20,238 nucleotides of DNA from Propionibacteriaceae bacterium (GCA_031262845.1 JAISGZ010000215.1:1-20238), one strand, 5' to 3'; counted from the first letter of the stretch, positions 1 through 7,607 are shown. Notes: generated by a model not told the origin, from the letters alone. Made by a program: numbers and translations.

Positions 1-1330
1 GCCAGGCCAAACCCGTGGCTTGACCGAGCCCAAAACTGGTCAGGTAATCGGATAGCTGGCCCTTGTCGATCTGGCGGGTCAACAGGGCGGTGCCAATGTT
101 CGAACTGTGAGCTAAGACCCCGGTCGCGGTGAACGACAGCGTGCCGTGAGGACTGTCGTCGTTCAGTGTCCGACCGCCCGACATGATGTAGCTCGGTATC
201 AGGACTCGCGTCTGCGGCGTCACCAGACCGGAGTCCAACAAGGCCGCCATCGTCAAGACCTTCTCGACCGAACCGGGCTCGTAGACCTCGGTCAGGGCTT
301 GGTTGCTGAGATTCTCGGCTTTGGCCGCGCCGAGATCATTGGGGTCGAAGGTCGGATAGTTGGCCAGCGCCAGCAACTCTCCGTTTTTAACGTTCATGAC
401 GATGGCGACGCCAGAACTGGCCTTGTGTTCGGCGACCGCCTGTTGTAACCGTTGCTCGACCTGATATTGCAAGCCAGCGTCAATCGTCAGTTCGTAGGAG
501 ACGCCATTCTGGGGCGCTTCCAAGACCGTCGAACCGGTCGGTATCCGGCCGTACGAGGTGGCTTCGTAGACTTCCCGGCCGTCCACTCCGGCCAGGTTCG
601 TGTTGAGCGCCAGTTCCAGGCCACCGCCGCCGGACCAGGGATATTGCTTGGCTTCATCGAGAGCCTGGTCGTAGACCATGAACCCGAGCAGGTTGGCCGC
701 CAGCGTGCCTTGGGGATAGTGCCGGACGGGAGCTTGTTCCTCGTCGATGCCGACGTAGCCGAGATTGGACAAATCCTGGGTCACGAGGACGTTCTTGTAG
801 TCCCGGACATTGCGGCTGACGACGGCGTAACGGAGCGGCTGGCCCTCGTCACCGGTCGACCGGCGCAAGATGTTGTAGTACTCCTCAAAGTTGCCGCCCA
901 ACCGGTTGTACAAGATACCGGCGATCAGGCCGGGGCCGGCGCTGGCTTTCAACCGGCTGCGCAACCCCATCTCAGCCGGGTCGAGGCCATTACTGGCCAC
1001 GATCGTCGGATCGGCCACGATGTGAACGGCCGGCTCCGAACTGACGAGCAATTCCCCGTTCCGGTCGGTGATCGCACCGCGGGTAGCGGGGATGGCGGTC
1101 GTCCGTAAGGTCTCGTTTTGGGCGTAGACAGCGTTCGACCCCGGGTCGAAGGCCTGCAATTGAACCGCCCGAACGCCCAAGGCCGAGGCGATCAGCGCAC
1201 ACCCGACCAAGCCGATCGTCAGCCGCCGCGCGGGTGACCCCAAAGGCGCTTGCCAGCGGCGGGAAGACCGCTGAGGGGGGCGACCGGCGGGGCGCCGCCG
1301 GGCGCCTGAGACTGCTGTTGGCCGTGACAT
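1..1330 (-). CDS. ftsI: FtsI/PbpB, septal peptidoglycan transpeptidase (class B PBP), 3' end cut by window edge
   Basis: This is the class B penicillin-binding protein that cross-links septal peptidoglycan, anchored in the membrane with its catalytic domain outside. I translated the minus strand from ATG 1330 and it stays open to base 1 (443 codons). It has an Arg/Pro-rich cytoplasmic tail, one membrane segment at about residues 37-55, and a PBP dimer/pedestal region with the usual ATRGAITDRNG start at about 83-93. The transpeptidase domain contains YEPGSVEK, with SxxK at residues 354-357 (nucleophile Ser354), and SSN (SxN motif) at 409-411. The KTG motif would lie beyond the left edge. The start overlaps the ftsL stop (TGATG), so the two are translationally coupled. 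SVxK rather than STFK fits actinobacterial PbpB. Identification is secure; only the C-terminal part is missing. Confidence 0.95.
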   Translation of the reverse strand, partial: MSRPTAVSGARRRPAGRPPQRSSRRWQAPLGSPARRLTIGLVGCALIASALGVRAVQLQAFDPGSNAVYAQNETLRTTAIPATRGAITDRNGELLVSSEPAVHIVADPTIVASNGLDPAEMGLRSRLKASAGPGLIAGILYNRLGGNFEEYYNILRRSTGDEGQPLRYAVVSRNVRDYKNVLVTQDLSNLGYVGIDEEQAPVRHYPQGTLAANLLGFMVYDQALDEAKQYPWSGGGGLELALNTNLAGVDGREVYEATSYGRIPTGSTVLEAPQNGVSYELTIDAGLQYQVEQRLQQAVAEHKASSGVAIVMNVKNGELLALANYPTFDPNDLGAAKAENLSNQALTEVYEPGSVEKVLTMAALLDSGLVTPQTRVLIPSYIMSGGRTLNDDSPHGTLSFTATGVLAHSSNIGTALLTRQIDKGQLSDYLTSFGLGQATGLAW

Positions 1331-1884
1331 CAAGCCTCCTCAGACTGGTTGGCGGTGTTGGCAGTGTTGGCGCCGGTCTGACTGTCGGTCGTGGCCGGGG
1401 CGACCGCGGACGTGGCCGCGTCGGTCAGGGCCGGCGCCGCCACCGACGTTACGGCCATGGCGTTGGCCAAGGCCTGATTGAGCTTCGGCAATTCCTGACC
1501 GGCCACAACTTGGTTGACCCCCGTCACCTGGCCGCTCGTCAGATCGATAAAGGTGCCGTAGGGGTTGGCCACCATCCCCAGAGTTTGAGCCGCCCGGGCC
1601 AATTCCTGGGGCGTCGTCCGGGCCGCCAAGCCGGCTTCCAGGTACGACTCCTGGGCGCTCAGGGCGTCCGCCTCGGCCCGTAGGTCATTAAGCGTGAAAG
1701 CCTGCTGCTGCAAGGTCGTTTGCAGTACCAGGTAGCCGACCATACCGACCAGCAAGAGACCGAAGACGAGCAGCGCGAAGGGCACCGCCGGCAGTTGGCG
1801 GCTGACCGGCGGCAACGGCCGCAGCGTCGGGCCGGCCGGAGCCGGTCCGATCAGCGGTGAAAGCTCGGGCGCGATGGCGGTCAT
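1330..1884 (-). CDS. ftsL: FtsL-like divisome protein
   Basis: A 184-residue single-pass membrane protein in the ftsL slot between rsmH and ftsI. It has a Pro-rich cytoplasmic N-terminus, a hydrophobic segment at about 33-56, and a Leu/Gln/Ala-rich coiled coil at about 57-100. Next comes LGMVANPYGTFIDL (102-115), which matches the G-M-x-x-N-P signature of actinobacterial FtsL/Rv2164c-type proteins. The tail of about 70 residues is Ala/Thr-rich and disordered. FtsL joins FtsB and FtsQ outside the membrane to activate FtsW/FtsI; that role is taken from the family. The start overlaps the rsmH stop (ATGA) with AGGAGG just upstream inside rsmH. FtsL sequences are poorly conserved, so the call rests on position, topology and this motif. 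Confidence 0.82.
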   Translation of the reverse strand: MTAIAPELSPLIGPAPAGPTLRPLPPVSRQLPAVPFALLVFGLLLVGMVGYLVLQTTLQQQAFTLNDLRAEADALSAQESYLEAGLAARTTPQELARAAQTLGMVANPYGTFIDLTSGQVTGVNQVVAGQELPKLNQALANAMAVTSVAAPALTDAATSAVAPATTDSQTGANTANTANQSEEA

Positions 1885-2834
1885 GCTGCCTCCTGGATTC
1901 GTTCAGCGGCGCGCAGCCGGGCTGAGGCTGAGCGGGGGTTGGCCGCTTGTTCGGCGGCGGTCGGGCGTTCGGCGCCCGCCGTCAGGAGCCGGAATTCGGC
2001 CCGCAGATGATCGGGCACGACGACCAGTCCGGGTGGTACCCGGTCCTGGGCGGCGGCTGCCAAAGTCCGTTTGACGAACCGGTCCTCACCTGAGTGGTAG
2101 GACAACAAGCTGATCCGGCCACCGACGGCCAGCGCCTTCAGAGCCGCCGGTAGGGCTCGGTGCAAGGTTTCGGTCTCGTCGTTGACGGCCATGCGCAGGG
2201 CTTGGAAGACCCGTTTCGCCGGGTGGCCACCCGAGGCCTGAGCCGGCACGGCGGCCGTGATCGTGGACACCAGCCGAGCCGATGACGTAAACGGCGCCTG
2301 CTCACGTTCCGCCACGATGGCGGCCGCGATCCGGCCGGCGAAGCGCTCGTCGGCGGCCCGCCGGAACAGACCGGCCAACTGGCTGGCCGAAGCCTGATTG
2401 ACGAGGTCGGCCGCAGTTACGGTCGTGGTCTCGGGACTCATCCGCATATCGAGCGGGGCATCTGCGGCGTAGGCAAAACCACGTTGCCGGTCATCGATCT
2501 GGAGTGAGGACAGGCCGAAGTCGAAATTGATCGCGGCCACGGTCGTCAATCCTTGGGCGGCCAACACCTCGGGTAATTCGTCAAAGACGGCTTCGACCAA
2601 GGTCACACGATCGCCAAACGGAGCCAGCCGCTCAGCCGCTAACGCCAAAGCCTGGCGGTCACGGTCAAGGCCGAGCAGGCGAGCCCCAGGGCAGTGTTCC
2701 AAGATGGCGCTGGCGTGACCGGCCAGGCCGAGAGTGGCGTCAACGTAGACACTGCCGGGTGTCGACAGGGCCGGGGCCAACAAGGCGACGACGCGCTCGA
2801 CCAGCACCGGCTGATGCGTCGGGCGGTTCGTCAT
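1881..2834 (-). CDS. rsmH: RsmH (MraW), 16S rRNA (cytosine-1402 N4) methyltransferase
   Basis: An S-adenosylmethionine-dependent enzyme that methylates N4 of C1402 in the 16S rRNA P site. From ATG 2834 it is 317 residues, the usual family length. Visible motifs are HQPVLVERVV (7-16), SAM motif I DATLGLAGH (32-40), GLDRD (55-59), FDFGLSSLQIDD with RGFAY (104-122), PLDMRM (127-132), HPAKRVFQALRMAVNDE (204-220) and LSYHSGEDR (244-252). I chose ATG 2834 over the upstream in-frame ATG at 3002 because GGAGG lies 7 nt before it and the family begins with HxPV near the N-terminus. It follows mraZ by 187 nt, a gap in which I see no gene, and overlaps ftsL by 4 nt. Confidence 0.96.
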   Translation of the reverse strand: MTNRPTHQPVLVERVVALLAPALSTPGSVYVDATLGLAGHASAILEHCPGARLLGLDRDRQALALAAERLAPFGDRVTLVEAVFDELPEVLAAQGLTTVAAINFDFGLSSLQIDDRQRGFAYAADAPLDMRMSPETTTVTAADLVNQASASQLAGLFRRAADERFAGRIAAAIVAEREQAPFTSSARLVSTITAAVPAQASGGHPAKRVFQALRMAVNDETETLHRALPAALKALAVGGRISLLSYHSGEDRFVKRTLAAAAQDRVPPGLVVVPDHLRAEFRLLTAGAERPTAAEQAANPRSASARLRAAERIQEAA

Positions 2835-3021
2835 CGGGTGGCCTCCGGGTGGGGACGAGTGGGGGAAAGGCGTCCATGCCGTCTGATTCCGGCCTGTCAG
2901 GCTGGTGCCGTGGCCCATCGGGATGGACCAGGGAGCCGTGATCGGCCCTGATACCGGGGAAGCGCAGCAGGACCGGCCGAACAGGCCGAGATCACACGAC
3001 ACGGACGTCGCTGTTCAGTTG

Positions 3022-3450
3022 TTACGTCAAGTCGACGATGTGGCCGTCGAAATCGGTGAAGCGAGCTTCCAGAGTGGCCTGGTAGGCCTCCCAATCGGCC
3101 GGATTCCAGACCTCCAACCGGTTACCCGAACCGATGACGATGACCTCCCGGTCGAGCCGGGCCCACTGCCGTTGGAACGGGGTCAAGGTGATCCGTCCCT
3201 GGCCGTCCGGCGTGACGTCTTCGGCCCGAGACTGCATCCAACGCTGGAAATCCCGCACTTGGCGGATCGTCGTCGGAGCCTCGTTGTAGGCCCTCATCGT
3301 CTGGTCGAAGTCAGCTCGCCGGTAGACGCCGAGACAGTGCTCCATCTCGCACACCACGGTGATGGCTTTGGCCAGCTCTTCCCGGTACTTGGCCGGGACC
3401 GCCAGGCGGTTCTTGTCGTCCAACTTGGGGAAGGCAGTGCCACGAAACAC
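3022..3450 (-). CDS. mraZ: MraZ, transcriptional regulator of the dcw cluster
   Basis: A 142-residue DNA-binding protein made of two tandem SpoVT/AbrB-like (MraZ) domains, about residues 5-52 and 76-122. The N-terminus FRGTAFPKLDDKNRLAVPAK and the second-repeat DGQGRITLTPFQR show the duplicated fold. MraZ assembles into rings that bind regularly spaced direct repeats in front of its own gene, and in E. coli it represses the dcw operon. The start is GTG 3450, giving MFRGT, with a weak purine-rich AAGGGGA about 4 nt upstream. It is the first gene of the dcw operon here. The candidate operator lies 30-90 nt upstream (see the 3480-3540 entry), which suggests autoregulation. Confidence 0.95.
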   Translation of the reverse strand: MFRGTAFPKLDDKNRLAVPAKYREELAKAITVVCEMEHCLGVYRRADFDQTMRAYNEAPTTIRQVRDFQRWMQSRAEDVTPDGQGRITLTPFQRQWARLDREVIVIGSGNRLEVWNPADWEAYQATLEARFTDFDGHIVDLT

Positions 3451-3479
3451 AGCGTCCCCTTCCGTCGGGCCGAACTCGA

Positions 3480-3540
3480 CTTTCCTCCACCATACCCCAA
3501 TTTCCTATTTTCATGCCCCAATTTCCTCCACGTTGCCCAC
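3480..3540 (-). promoter_or_regulatory. Probable MraZ operator: TGGRN boxes and 21-bp-period direct repeat
   Basis: Read on the minus strand, AGGAAATTGGGGYATG occurs twice (plus positions 3512-3527 and 3491-3506), differing at one base, with a period of 21 bp or two helical turns. Within it, TGGAG-N5-TGGGG (3511-3530) and TGGGG-N5-TGGAG (3480-3499) form pairs, and another TGGG lies at 3536-3539. E. coli MraZ binds TGGGN boxes separated by 5 nt just upstream of mraZ, so position, sequence and spacing all fit. TATGGT inside the second copy (3489-3494) could be a -10 box that MraZ would cover. Binding itself is inferred. Confidence 0.7.
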
Positions 3541-3639
3541 CTTTAGCCCCCACGCCCTCCACGGGCTCTCAAGGCTCTGATTGGTGGGCTGTCCGGCAAG
3601 GTGAAAAACACCCGGCTCGGGAGGTGGCGGACGACACGC

Positions 3640-3735
3640 CGCCGGGACAAACCCCGGTTGGAACTAACCCCGGCTGGGACCAATCACGATGGGAACTAAG
3701 TGCGGTTGGAACTACCCCCGGTTGGAACTAACCGA
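3640..3735 (+). repeat. Six contiguous 16-bp tandem repeat units upstream of mraZ
   Basis: Six units without spacers begin at 3640, 3656, 3672, 3688, 3704 and 3720. Units 2, 5 and 6 are nearly identical (consensus GGTTGGAACTAACCCC), while units 1, 3 and 4 are diverged but keep the GG-GA/AC-AA skeleton and exact 16-bp register. The unit has partial dyad symmetry (GGTT...AACC). The array lies in the 430-bp gene-free region between the DUF3040 gene and mraZ, about 190 bp before the mraZ start. Function is unknown; an operator array or a slipped-strand expansion are both possible. Confidence 0.8.
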
Positions 3736-3820
3736 GAAGACCGCGAGATCTGGGAGGGCAGTTCGGGAGCACCGTGCGATCGGCTGACAGCTAACTGGGA
3801 ATAACTGGCCCGAACACGAC

Positions 3821-3852
3821 AACAGCCCGGTCTTTCAGGGGACCGGGCTGTT
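3821..3852 (-). terminator. Strong hairpin terminator after the DUF3040 gene
   Basis: A perfect 12-bp inverted repeat (AACAGCCCGGTC / GACCGGGCTGTT) with an 8-nt loop begins 28 nt beyond the DUF3040 stop. There is no U-run on either strand, so it is an intrinsic hairpin of the tract-less type common in actinobacteria. It could work in both directions and would insulate mraZ from upstream transcription. Confidence 0.75.
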
Positions 3853-3880
3853 CAAACTCGAATGATCGACGGTGACGCTT

Positions 3881-4264
3881 TTACTGACCGCCGGGATTTT
3901 GCCGCTGCCGCCAGCGCTGTTCCAGCCGCGACATGAAATCAGGTGACGCCGGCGGCGGCGAACCGACCCGCGTGGCCGGGCGGCCGGAGCCGCCGGGGTT
4001 GGGCCGCCAAGCCGTCAGGAAGAAAATCGTGGCCACCAACATGACGACAAAACCGGCGACCGATAACCAAATCAGGGCGATCGACAAACCGATCACGATC
4101 AGCGCGATTCCGACCAGGGCGCCGATGACACCGATCGTGGCCCGTTGGGGATGGACCCGGCGGGCCGGTGGCTCAGCTAATTTCTGAGCCAGCTTGGGAT
4201 CTTCAGCCGTCAGACTGGCTTCCAATTTAGCCAAGAGCTCTTGCTCGGCCTCTGATAAAGCCAT
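3881..4264 (-). CDS. DUF3040 family small membrane protein
   Basis: A 127-residue protein with the DUF3040 signature at its N-terminus: MALSEAEQELLAKLEASL, then EDPKLAQKL (about 21-29). Two hydrophobic segments at about 44-63 and 66-86 form a short hairpin, followed by a Pro/Gly/Arg-rich cytoplasmic tail ending in RLEQRWRQRQ. DUF3040 proteins are restricted to actinobacteria and often sit next to the dcw cluster (Rv2169c in M. tuberculosis); no biochemical role is established. The start has AGGAGG about 4-5 nt upstream. A -10 box (TAGAAT, 4306-4311) and the hairpin at 3821-3852 suggest a single-gene transcript. Confidence 0.9.
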   Translation of the reverse strand: MALSEAEQELLAKLEASLTAEDPKLAQKLAEPPARRVHPQRATIGVIGALVGIALIVIGLSIALIWLSVAGFVVMLVATIFFLTAWRPNPGGSGRPATRVGSPPPASPDFMSRLEQRWRQRQNPGGQ

Positions 4265-4305
4265 CTCGCCTCCTCACCTCGCTGCCCCAGGTATCCGGGA
4301 AAGTC

Positions 4306-4311
4306 ATTCTA
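4306..4311 (-). promoter_or_regulatory. Probable -10 box for the DUF3040 gene
   Basis: TAGAAT on the minus strand lies 41 nt before the ATG, within ATAGAATGAC, a 10-mer repeated exactly before helD. I see no convincing -35 element. Confidence 0.45.
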
Positions 4312-4374
4312 TTCGCTTGCTCAGACTTTGGCTGACCGGTCCCGCCCGACTGGCGGCTGGCCTTCCCAAAGCGC

Positions 4375-6660
4375 TCAACCGGTCCGTTCGGCCACCGCCA
4401 CCGCCGCGCCGGCGGCCGCTGGCTGGCCGGTTGTCGCCGACCCGGTTGAAGCCGCTGCCGTCGACACCGCGCCGTCAGTTGGACGGCCACTTTCGACTGG
4501 CCGCCAGGCCCCCGGCTGATCGGGATCAATCGTGACCAAAACTTTAGTTGGACGGGTCAAACAGACGTAGAGAATCCGCACCCCGCCACTGGACTCGGCG
4601 ACGATCTGATCGGGGTCGACGATCACGACGGCATCGTATTCCAGCCCTTTAATGGTCATCGCGTCAGTCAACACAACCCGCCCTAAGTCGAGATCGGCCC
4701 GCTTCAAGGCGGCGGATAAATCGGTCCGCCAAAGACTCGGCGTGATGACGCCGATCGTGCCACTGACTTCGTCGATCAACCCGACCACGGCGGCCACCAC
4801 GCGGCGCGCCACCATCGCCGCCGGCACCACCAGGAGCCGCGGCTCGATCCCGGTTTGCCTGACCGCCCGCGGTAAATCGGCTTCCGGATAGTTCTGCGTG
4901 ATGACATCGGACGCCAGTTGGAAAACCTCGGCCGGCGAACGGTAATTGGTCGACAGCCGGAACAGCCGCTGAGGCGACCGGCCGATCAACTCGGACAGAC
5001 TGCGGGCGTTCTCGGCCGGATCGGGCCAACTCGATTGGGCCAGATCACCGACCACCGTCCAACTAGCCTGCGGACCCCGCCGCCGGAGCATCCGCCACTG
5101 CATCGGCGTGATGTCCTGGGCCTCGTCGACAAGAATGTGGGCGTAGGTCGAGTGGACCTGCTCGCCGGCGTCATCACGCTGCTGGCTCAAGCGGTCGGCC
5201 AAGGTGACGACTTCTGTGAAATCAAAATCGTCGAGGAAGAGATCCGGTTCACTGGTCTTCGGTGGCGCCCCCAGCAGGGCCGCCAGTTCATCGAGTAGGG
5301 CGATGTCGGCGACCGAGAAATCCGGCGGTTGATAACTCGTCGCCAAAGCCGTGATCTGACTGGCATCAAGCTGGCCGGCCGCGACCTCGGACACGACCGC
5401 CGGATCATTCAGCCGCCGCAACACATCAGCCGCCGTCAGGGCCGGCCACCAAGCACTGAAGAAGACCTCGAAGGCGGAAGATTGTTGGACCAGATCGACG
5501 AATTGATCGTGATCGATCCGGCCCAGGTCAGGCGACCGGGAACGCCAGAGTTCGGCGATGACCTGGTTTTCGGCCTGCGGCCGGGCGGCGTGGTAGGTCC
5601 GGTCCGATATCGCCTGATGGCGAATCTGGCTCAACCGCTCCAAGCTGACGGCCAGGACCTCGCCCTTGACCGTGACCCGTAAACCGCCCTCCGGTAATTC
5701 TTCGATCGGGTGTTCGACCAGGCGCCGGAGCAAGGGCACCATAGCCAAGGAACCTTTGATGACCGCCGCGGCGGCCGTATCCAAGCGGGACGCGGTCAAC
5801 GGCAAGACATCGTTGGCGACTTGGCCGAGCGAACGCAAGGTGACCGAATCCTCGCCCAGCGACGGCAGGACTCGCTCGATGTAGTCCATGAAGGCCAGGC
5901 TGGGTCCGATGACCAACACCCCACCGTTCTCGAACCGTTGGCGGTGGGAATACAACAGATAAGCCGCCCGGTGGAGTGCGACCACGGTTTTGCCGGTCCC
6001 CGGTCCGCCGGCGATGATCGTGAAGCCCGGCCAGGGCGCCCGGATGGCTTCGTCTTGTTCGGCTTGGATGGTCGAGACGATGTCCCGCATCCGGTGGCCC
6101 CGGGCTCGGCTCAGGGCTGCCATCAGGGCACCTTCACCGATCACGACCAATTCCGGCCAAGCCCCCGCCGGGTCGACCAGATCGTCTTCGATACCGGTGA
6201 CGATGTCGTTACGGCTTTGCAAGACCCGCCGCCGGACCACCCCCATCGGATCGGCCGCCGTGGCTCGGTAGAACGGCTCCGCCGCCCGGGCCCGCCAGTC
6301 GATCACCAGGGGTTCGAAATCGGCGGTTCGGACGCCGATGCGGCCAACGTAGCGAATTTCCCGGTCCTGGAAGTCGAGCCGGCCGAAGACCAGGCCCTCG
6401 TGTTCGGCGTCCAAGGTCGCCAGACGCCGGGCCGCCTGAAAGGCGAAGGCATCACGTTCGAAGAGGGCCGTGCCGTCTTCTTCCCGCAACCACGATTGGC
6501 GATCGGAGGTATAGCGAGCGGCCGACTCGGCGGCAATCGACCGAGCCGACACGGTAGCTTGCTTCAACTCGGCGTAGACCTGGTCAACGTGGGCTTGTTC
6601 AATCGCCCGTTCGTGTTCAAAAGCCTGGTCCGAGTTGGGGGGTATGGTCCGTTCATTCAT
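4375..6660 (-). CDS. helD: HelD/HelR-like RNA polymerase-recycling ATPase (UvrD-like superfamily 1)
   Basis: A 761-residue superfamily 1 ATPase. The N-terminal arm is a coiled coil (about 10-45) followed by the HelD-specific block GLVFGRLDF, YVGRIGV, PLVIDWRARAAEPFY (89-131). Walker A is GGPGTGKT (218-225), Walker B VDEAQD (511-516), then GDLAQSSW (538-545), NYRSP (572-576), TIKGLEYD (669-676) and YVCLTR (698-703). These motifs and the size match actinobacterial HelD, which inserts arms into the RNA polymerase channels, releases nucleic acid and recycles the enzyme. Mycobacterial and Streptomyces HelR also displaces rifampicin. The last 45 residues are Ala/Thr/Gly-rich and probably disordered. 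It has no Shine-Dalgarno; a -10 box 12 nt before ATG implies a very short leader. UvrD/PcrA is less likely given the N-terminal arm. Confidence 0.9.
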   Translation of the reverse strand: MNERTIPPNSDQAFEHERAIEQAHVDQVYAELKQATVSARSIAAESAARYTSDRQSWLREEDGTALFERDAFAFQAARRLATLDAEHEGLVFGRLDFQDREIRYVGRIGVRTADFEPLVIDWRARAAEPFYRATAADPMGVVRRRVLQSRNDIVTGIEDDLVDPAGAWPELVVIGEGALMAALSRARGHRMRDIVSTIQAEQDEAIRAPWPGFTIIAGGPGTGKTVVALHRAAYLLYSHRQRFENGGVLVIGPSLAFMDYIERVLPSLGEDSVTLRSLGQVANDVLPLTASRLDTAAAAVIKGSLAMVPLLRRLVEHPIEELPEGGLRVTVKGEVLAVSLERLSQIRHQAISDRTYHAARPQAENQVIAELWRSRSPDLGRIDHDQFVDLVQQSSAFEVFFSAWWPALTAADVLRRLNDPAVVSEVAAGQLDASQITALATSYQPPDFSVADIALLDELAALLGAPPKTSEPDLFLDDFDFTEVVTLADRLSQQRDDAGEQVHSTYAHILVDEAQDITPMQWRMLRRRGPQASWTVVGDLAQSSWPDPAENARSLSELIGRSPQRLFRLSTNYRSPAEVFQLASDVITQNYPEADLPRAVRQTGIEPRLLVVPAAMVARRVVAAVVGLIDEVSGTIGVITPSLWRTDLSAALKRADLDLGRVVLTDAMTIKGLEYDAVVIVDPDQIVAESSGGVRILYVCLTRPTKVLVTIDPDQPGAWRPVESGRPTDGAVSTAAASTGSATTGQPAAAGAAVAVAERTG

Positions 6661-6672
6661 GAGCGAAGGGTC

Positions 6673-6678
6673 ATTCTA
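6673..6678 (-). promoter_or_regulatory. Probable -10 box for helD
   Basis: TAGAAT on the minus strand lies 12 nt before the helD ATG, in the same ATAGAATGAC context as the DUF3040 gene. The implied leader is about 5 nt with no ribosome binding site. Confidence 0.5.
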
Positions 6679-6746
6679 TCCCTGACCGGCGGTTGACCAG
6701 GCATCACCCTCGACTTCGGGCCCACCGGCAGTACCGGCGACACCGA

Positions 6747-7595
6747 TCAGCGTTCGTCGTGTTCATCCGGACCGTCGTTCAGGCGGCCATCGGGCCGGCT
6801 GAGAGCGCTGATCCGGTCGACCTGATCGGGGGTCAGTGTGACGTTGAGGGCGGCCAAGTTGTCAGCCATCCGGGCCGGCTGCGACGACTTCGGCAGCGGC
6901 ACGACACCACGTGCCCGGTGCCAGGCCAGAATCGCCTGGGCCGGGGTGACACCGACTTCGGCGGCCACGGCCGTGACTGCCGGATCGTCCAGCACCCCGT
7001 TGAGAGAACGACCGAGTGGGCTCCAGGCCTGGGTCACGATGCCGTGTTCAGCGTGGTAGGCCAGCAATTCGGACTGGGCGAAGTAGGGGTGCAGTTCGAC
7101 CTGGTTGACGGCCGGGACGACACCGGTGGCCTCGAACAAGCGCTCGAGATGGGAGATCTGGAAATTCGAGACCCCGAGCGAGCGGATCAAACCGGCTTGC
7201 TGAGCCGCGATCATGGCCTGCCAACTGTCGACGTAGAGATCGACCATCGGCAGCGGCCAGTGGATCAAATAGAGGTCGAGGTAGTCGAGCCCGAGGTTGG
7301 CCAGCGAGGCGTCGATCGCCCGCGGCGTGAAGAGGGCGCCCTGGTCGGCGCCGCGCAGTTTCGTCTGAATACAGAGGTCGGCCCGGGCGATGCCGGAGGC
7401 GGCCAAGGCCCGGCCGACGCCAGTCTCGTTGCCGTACTTGGTGGCCGTGTCGATGAAGCGATAACCGACTGTGAGGGCTTGGCTGACCGCCTCGGTGGCG
7501 TCCTGGTTGAGTAGCGGCCAGGTGCCAAAGCCGATGGCTGGTGTGGTCAGGCCGGTGTTCAAGGTCACGTTCGGAATCGCTGGTGCAGAAGTCAT
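6747..7595 (-). CDS. Aldo/keto reductase (AKR5-type, 2,5-diketo-D-gluconate reductase-like)
   Basis: A 282-residue cytoplasmic TIM-barrel oxidoreductase using NADPH to reduce carbonyl compounds. The full catalytic tetrad is present: Asp49 (FIDTA), Tyr54 (KYGNE), Lys79 (IQTKL) and His112 (LIHWP). GVSNF (about 140) and PLPKSS (about 233), which contact substrate and cofactor phosphate, are also intact. The sequence most resembles actinobacterial 2,5-diketogluconate/methylglyoxal reductases, but substrate cannot be read from it. The gene stands alone between helD and the kinase. It has no Shine-Dalgarno; a -10 box ends 6 nt before the ATG, so it is probably leaderless. Confidence 0.92.
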   Translation of the reverse strand: MTSAPAIPNVTLNTGLTTPAIGFGTWPLLNQDATEAVSQALTVGYRFIDTATKYGNETGVGRALAASGIARADLCIQTKLRGADQGALFTPRAIDASLANLGLDYLDLYLIHWPLPMVDLYVDSWQAMIAAQQAGLIRSLGVSNFQISHLERLFEATGVVPAVNQVELHPYFAQSELLAYHAEHGIVTQAWSPLGRSLNGVLDDPAVTAVAAEVGVTPAQAILAWHRARGVVPLPKSSQPARMADNLAALNVTLTPDQVDRISALSRPDGRLNDGPDEHDER

Positions 7596-7601
7596 AGCGG
7601 C

Positions 7602-7607
7602 AGTTTA
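7602..7607 (-). promoter_or_regulatory. -10 box for a leaderless aldo/keto reductase transcript
   Basis: TAAACT (TANNNT type) on the minus strand is followed by 6 nt and then the ATG, so transcription would begin at or next to the start codon. There is no Shine-Dalgarno sequence upstream of this start. Confidence 0.5.

Larger units (their letters stand above)
3451..3880. other. 430-bp gene-free region between DUF3040 gene and mraZ
   Basis: No credible gene lies here; the short open frames lack codon bias and family features. From right to left it holds the DUF3040 terminator hairpin (3821-3852), the 16-bp tandem array (3640-3735), about 100 bp with nothing recognised (3541-3639), and the MraZ box cluster (3480-3540). 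The mraZ promoter must lie in this region. The stretch at 3493-3545 (TTTCC/CCCC tracts) is less GC-rich than the flanking genes. Confidence 0.7.

Noticed and set aside
2835..3021. N-terminal extension of rsmH to an upstream in-frame ATG at 3002
   Set aside because: The added 56 residues have no family similarity, and ATG 2834 has a well-placed GGAGG and the conserved HxPV start.
2905..3546. A 213-codon plus-strand open frame over mraZ
   Set aside because: It is antisense to mraZ and its operator region, with no domain and no ribosome binding site.
3640..3735. CRISPR array
   Set aside because: The 16-bp units abut with no spacers and there are no cas genes.
5710..6696. A 328-codon open frame on the plus strand across helD
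   Set aside because: It is antisense to a gene with complete ATPase motifs. Its Arg/Gly/Asp/Gln-rich composition is typical of the reverse complement of GC-rich coding DNA.
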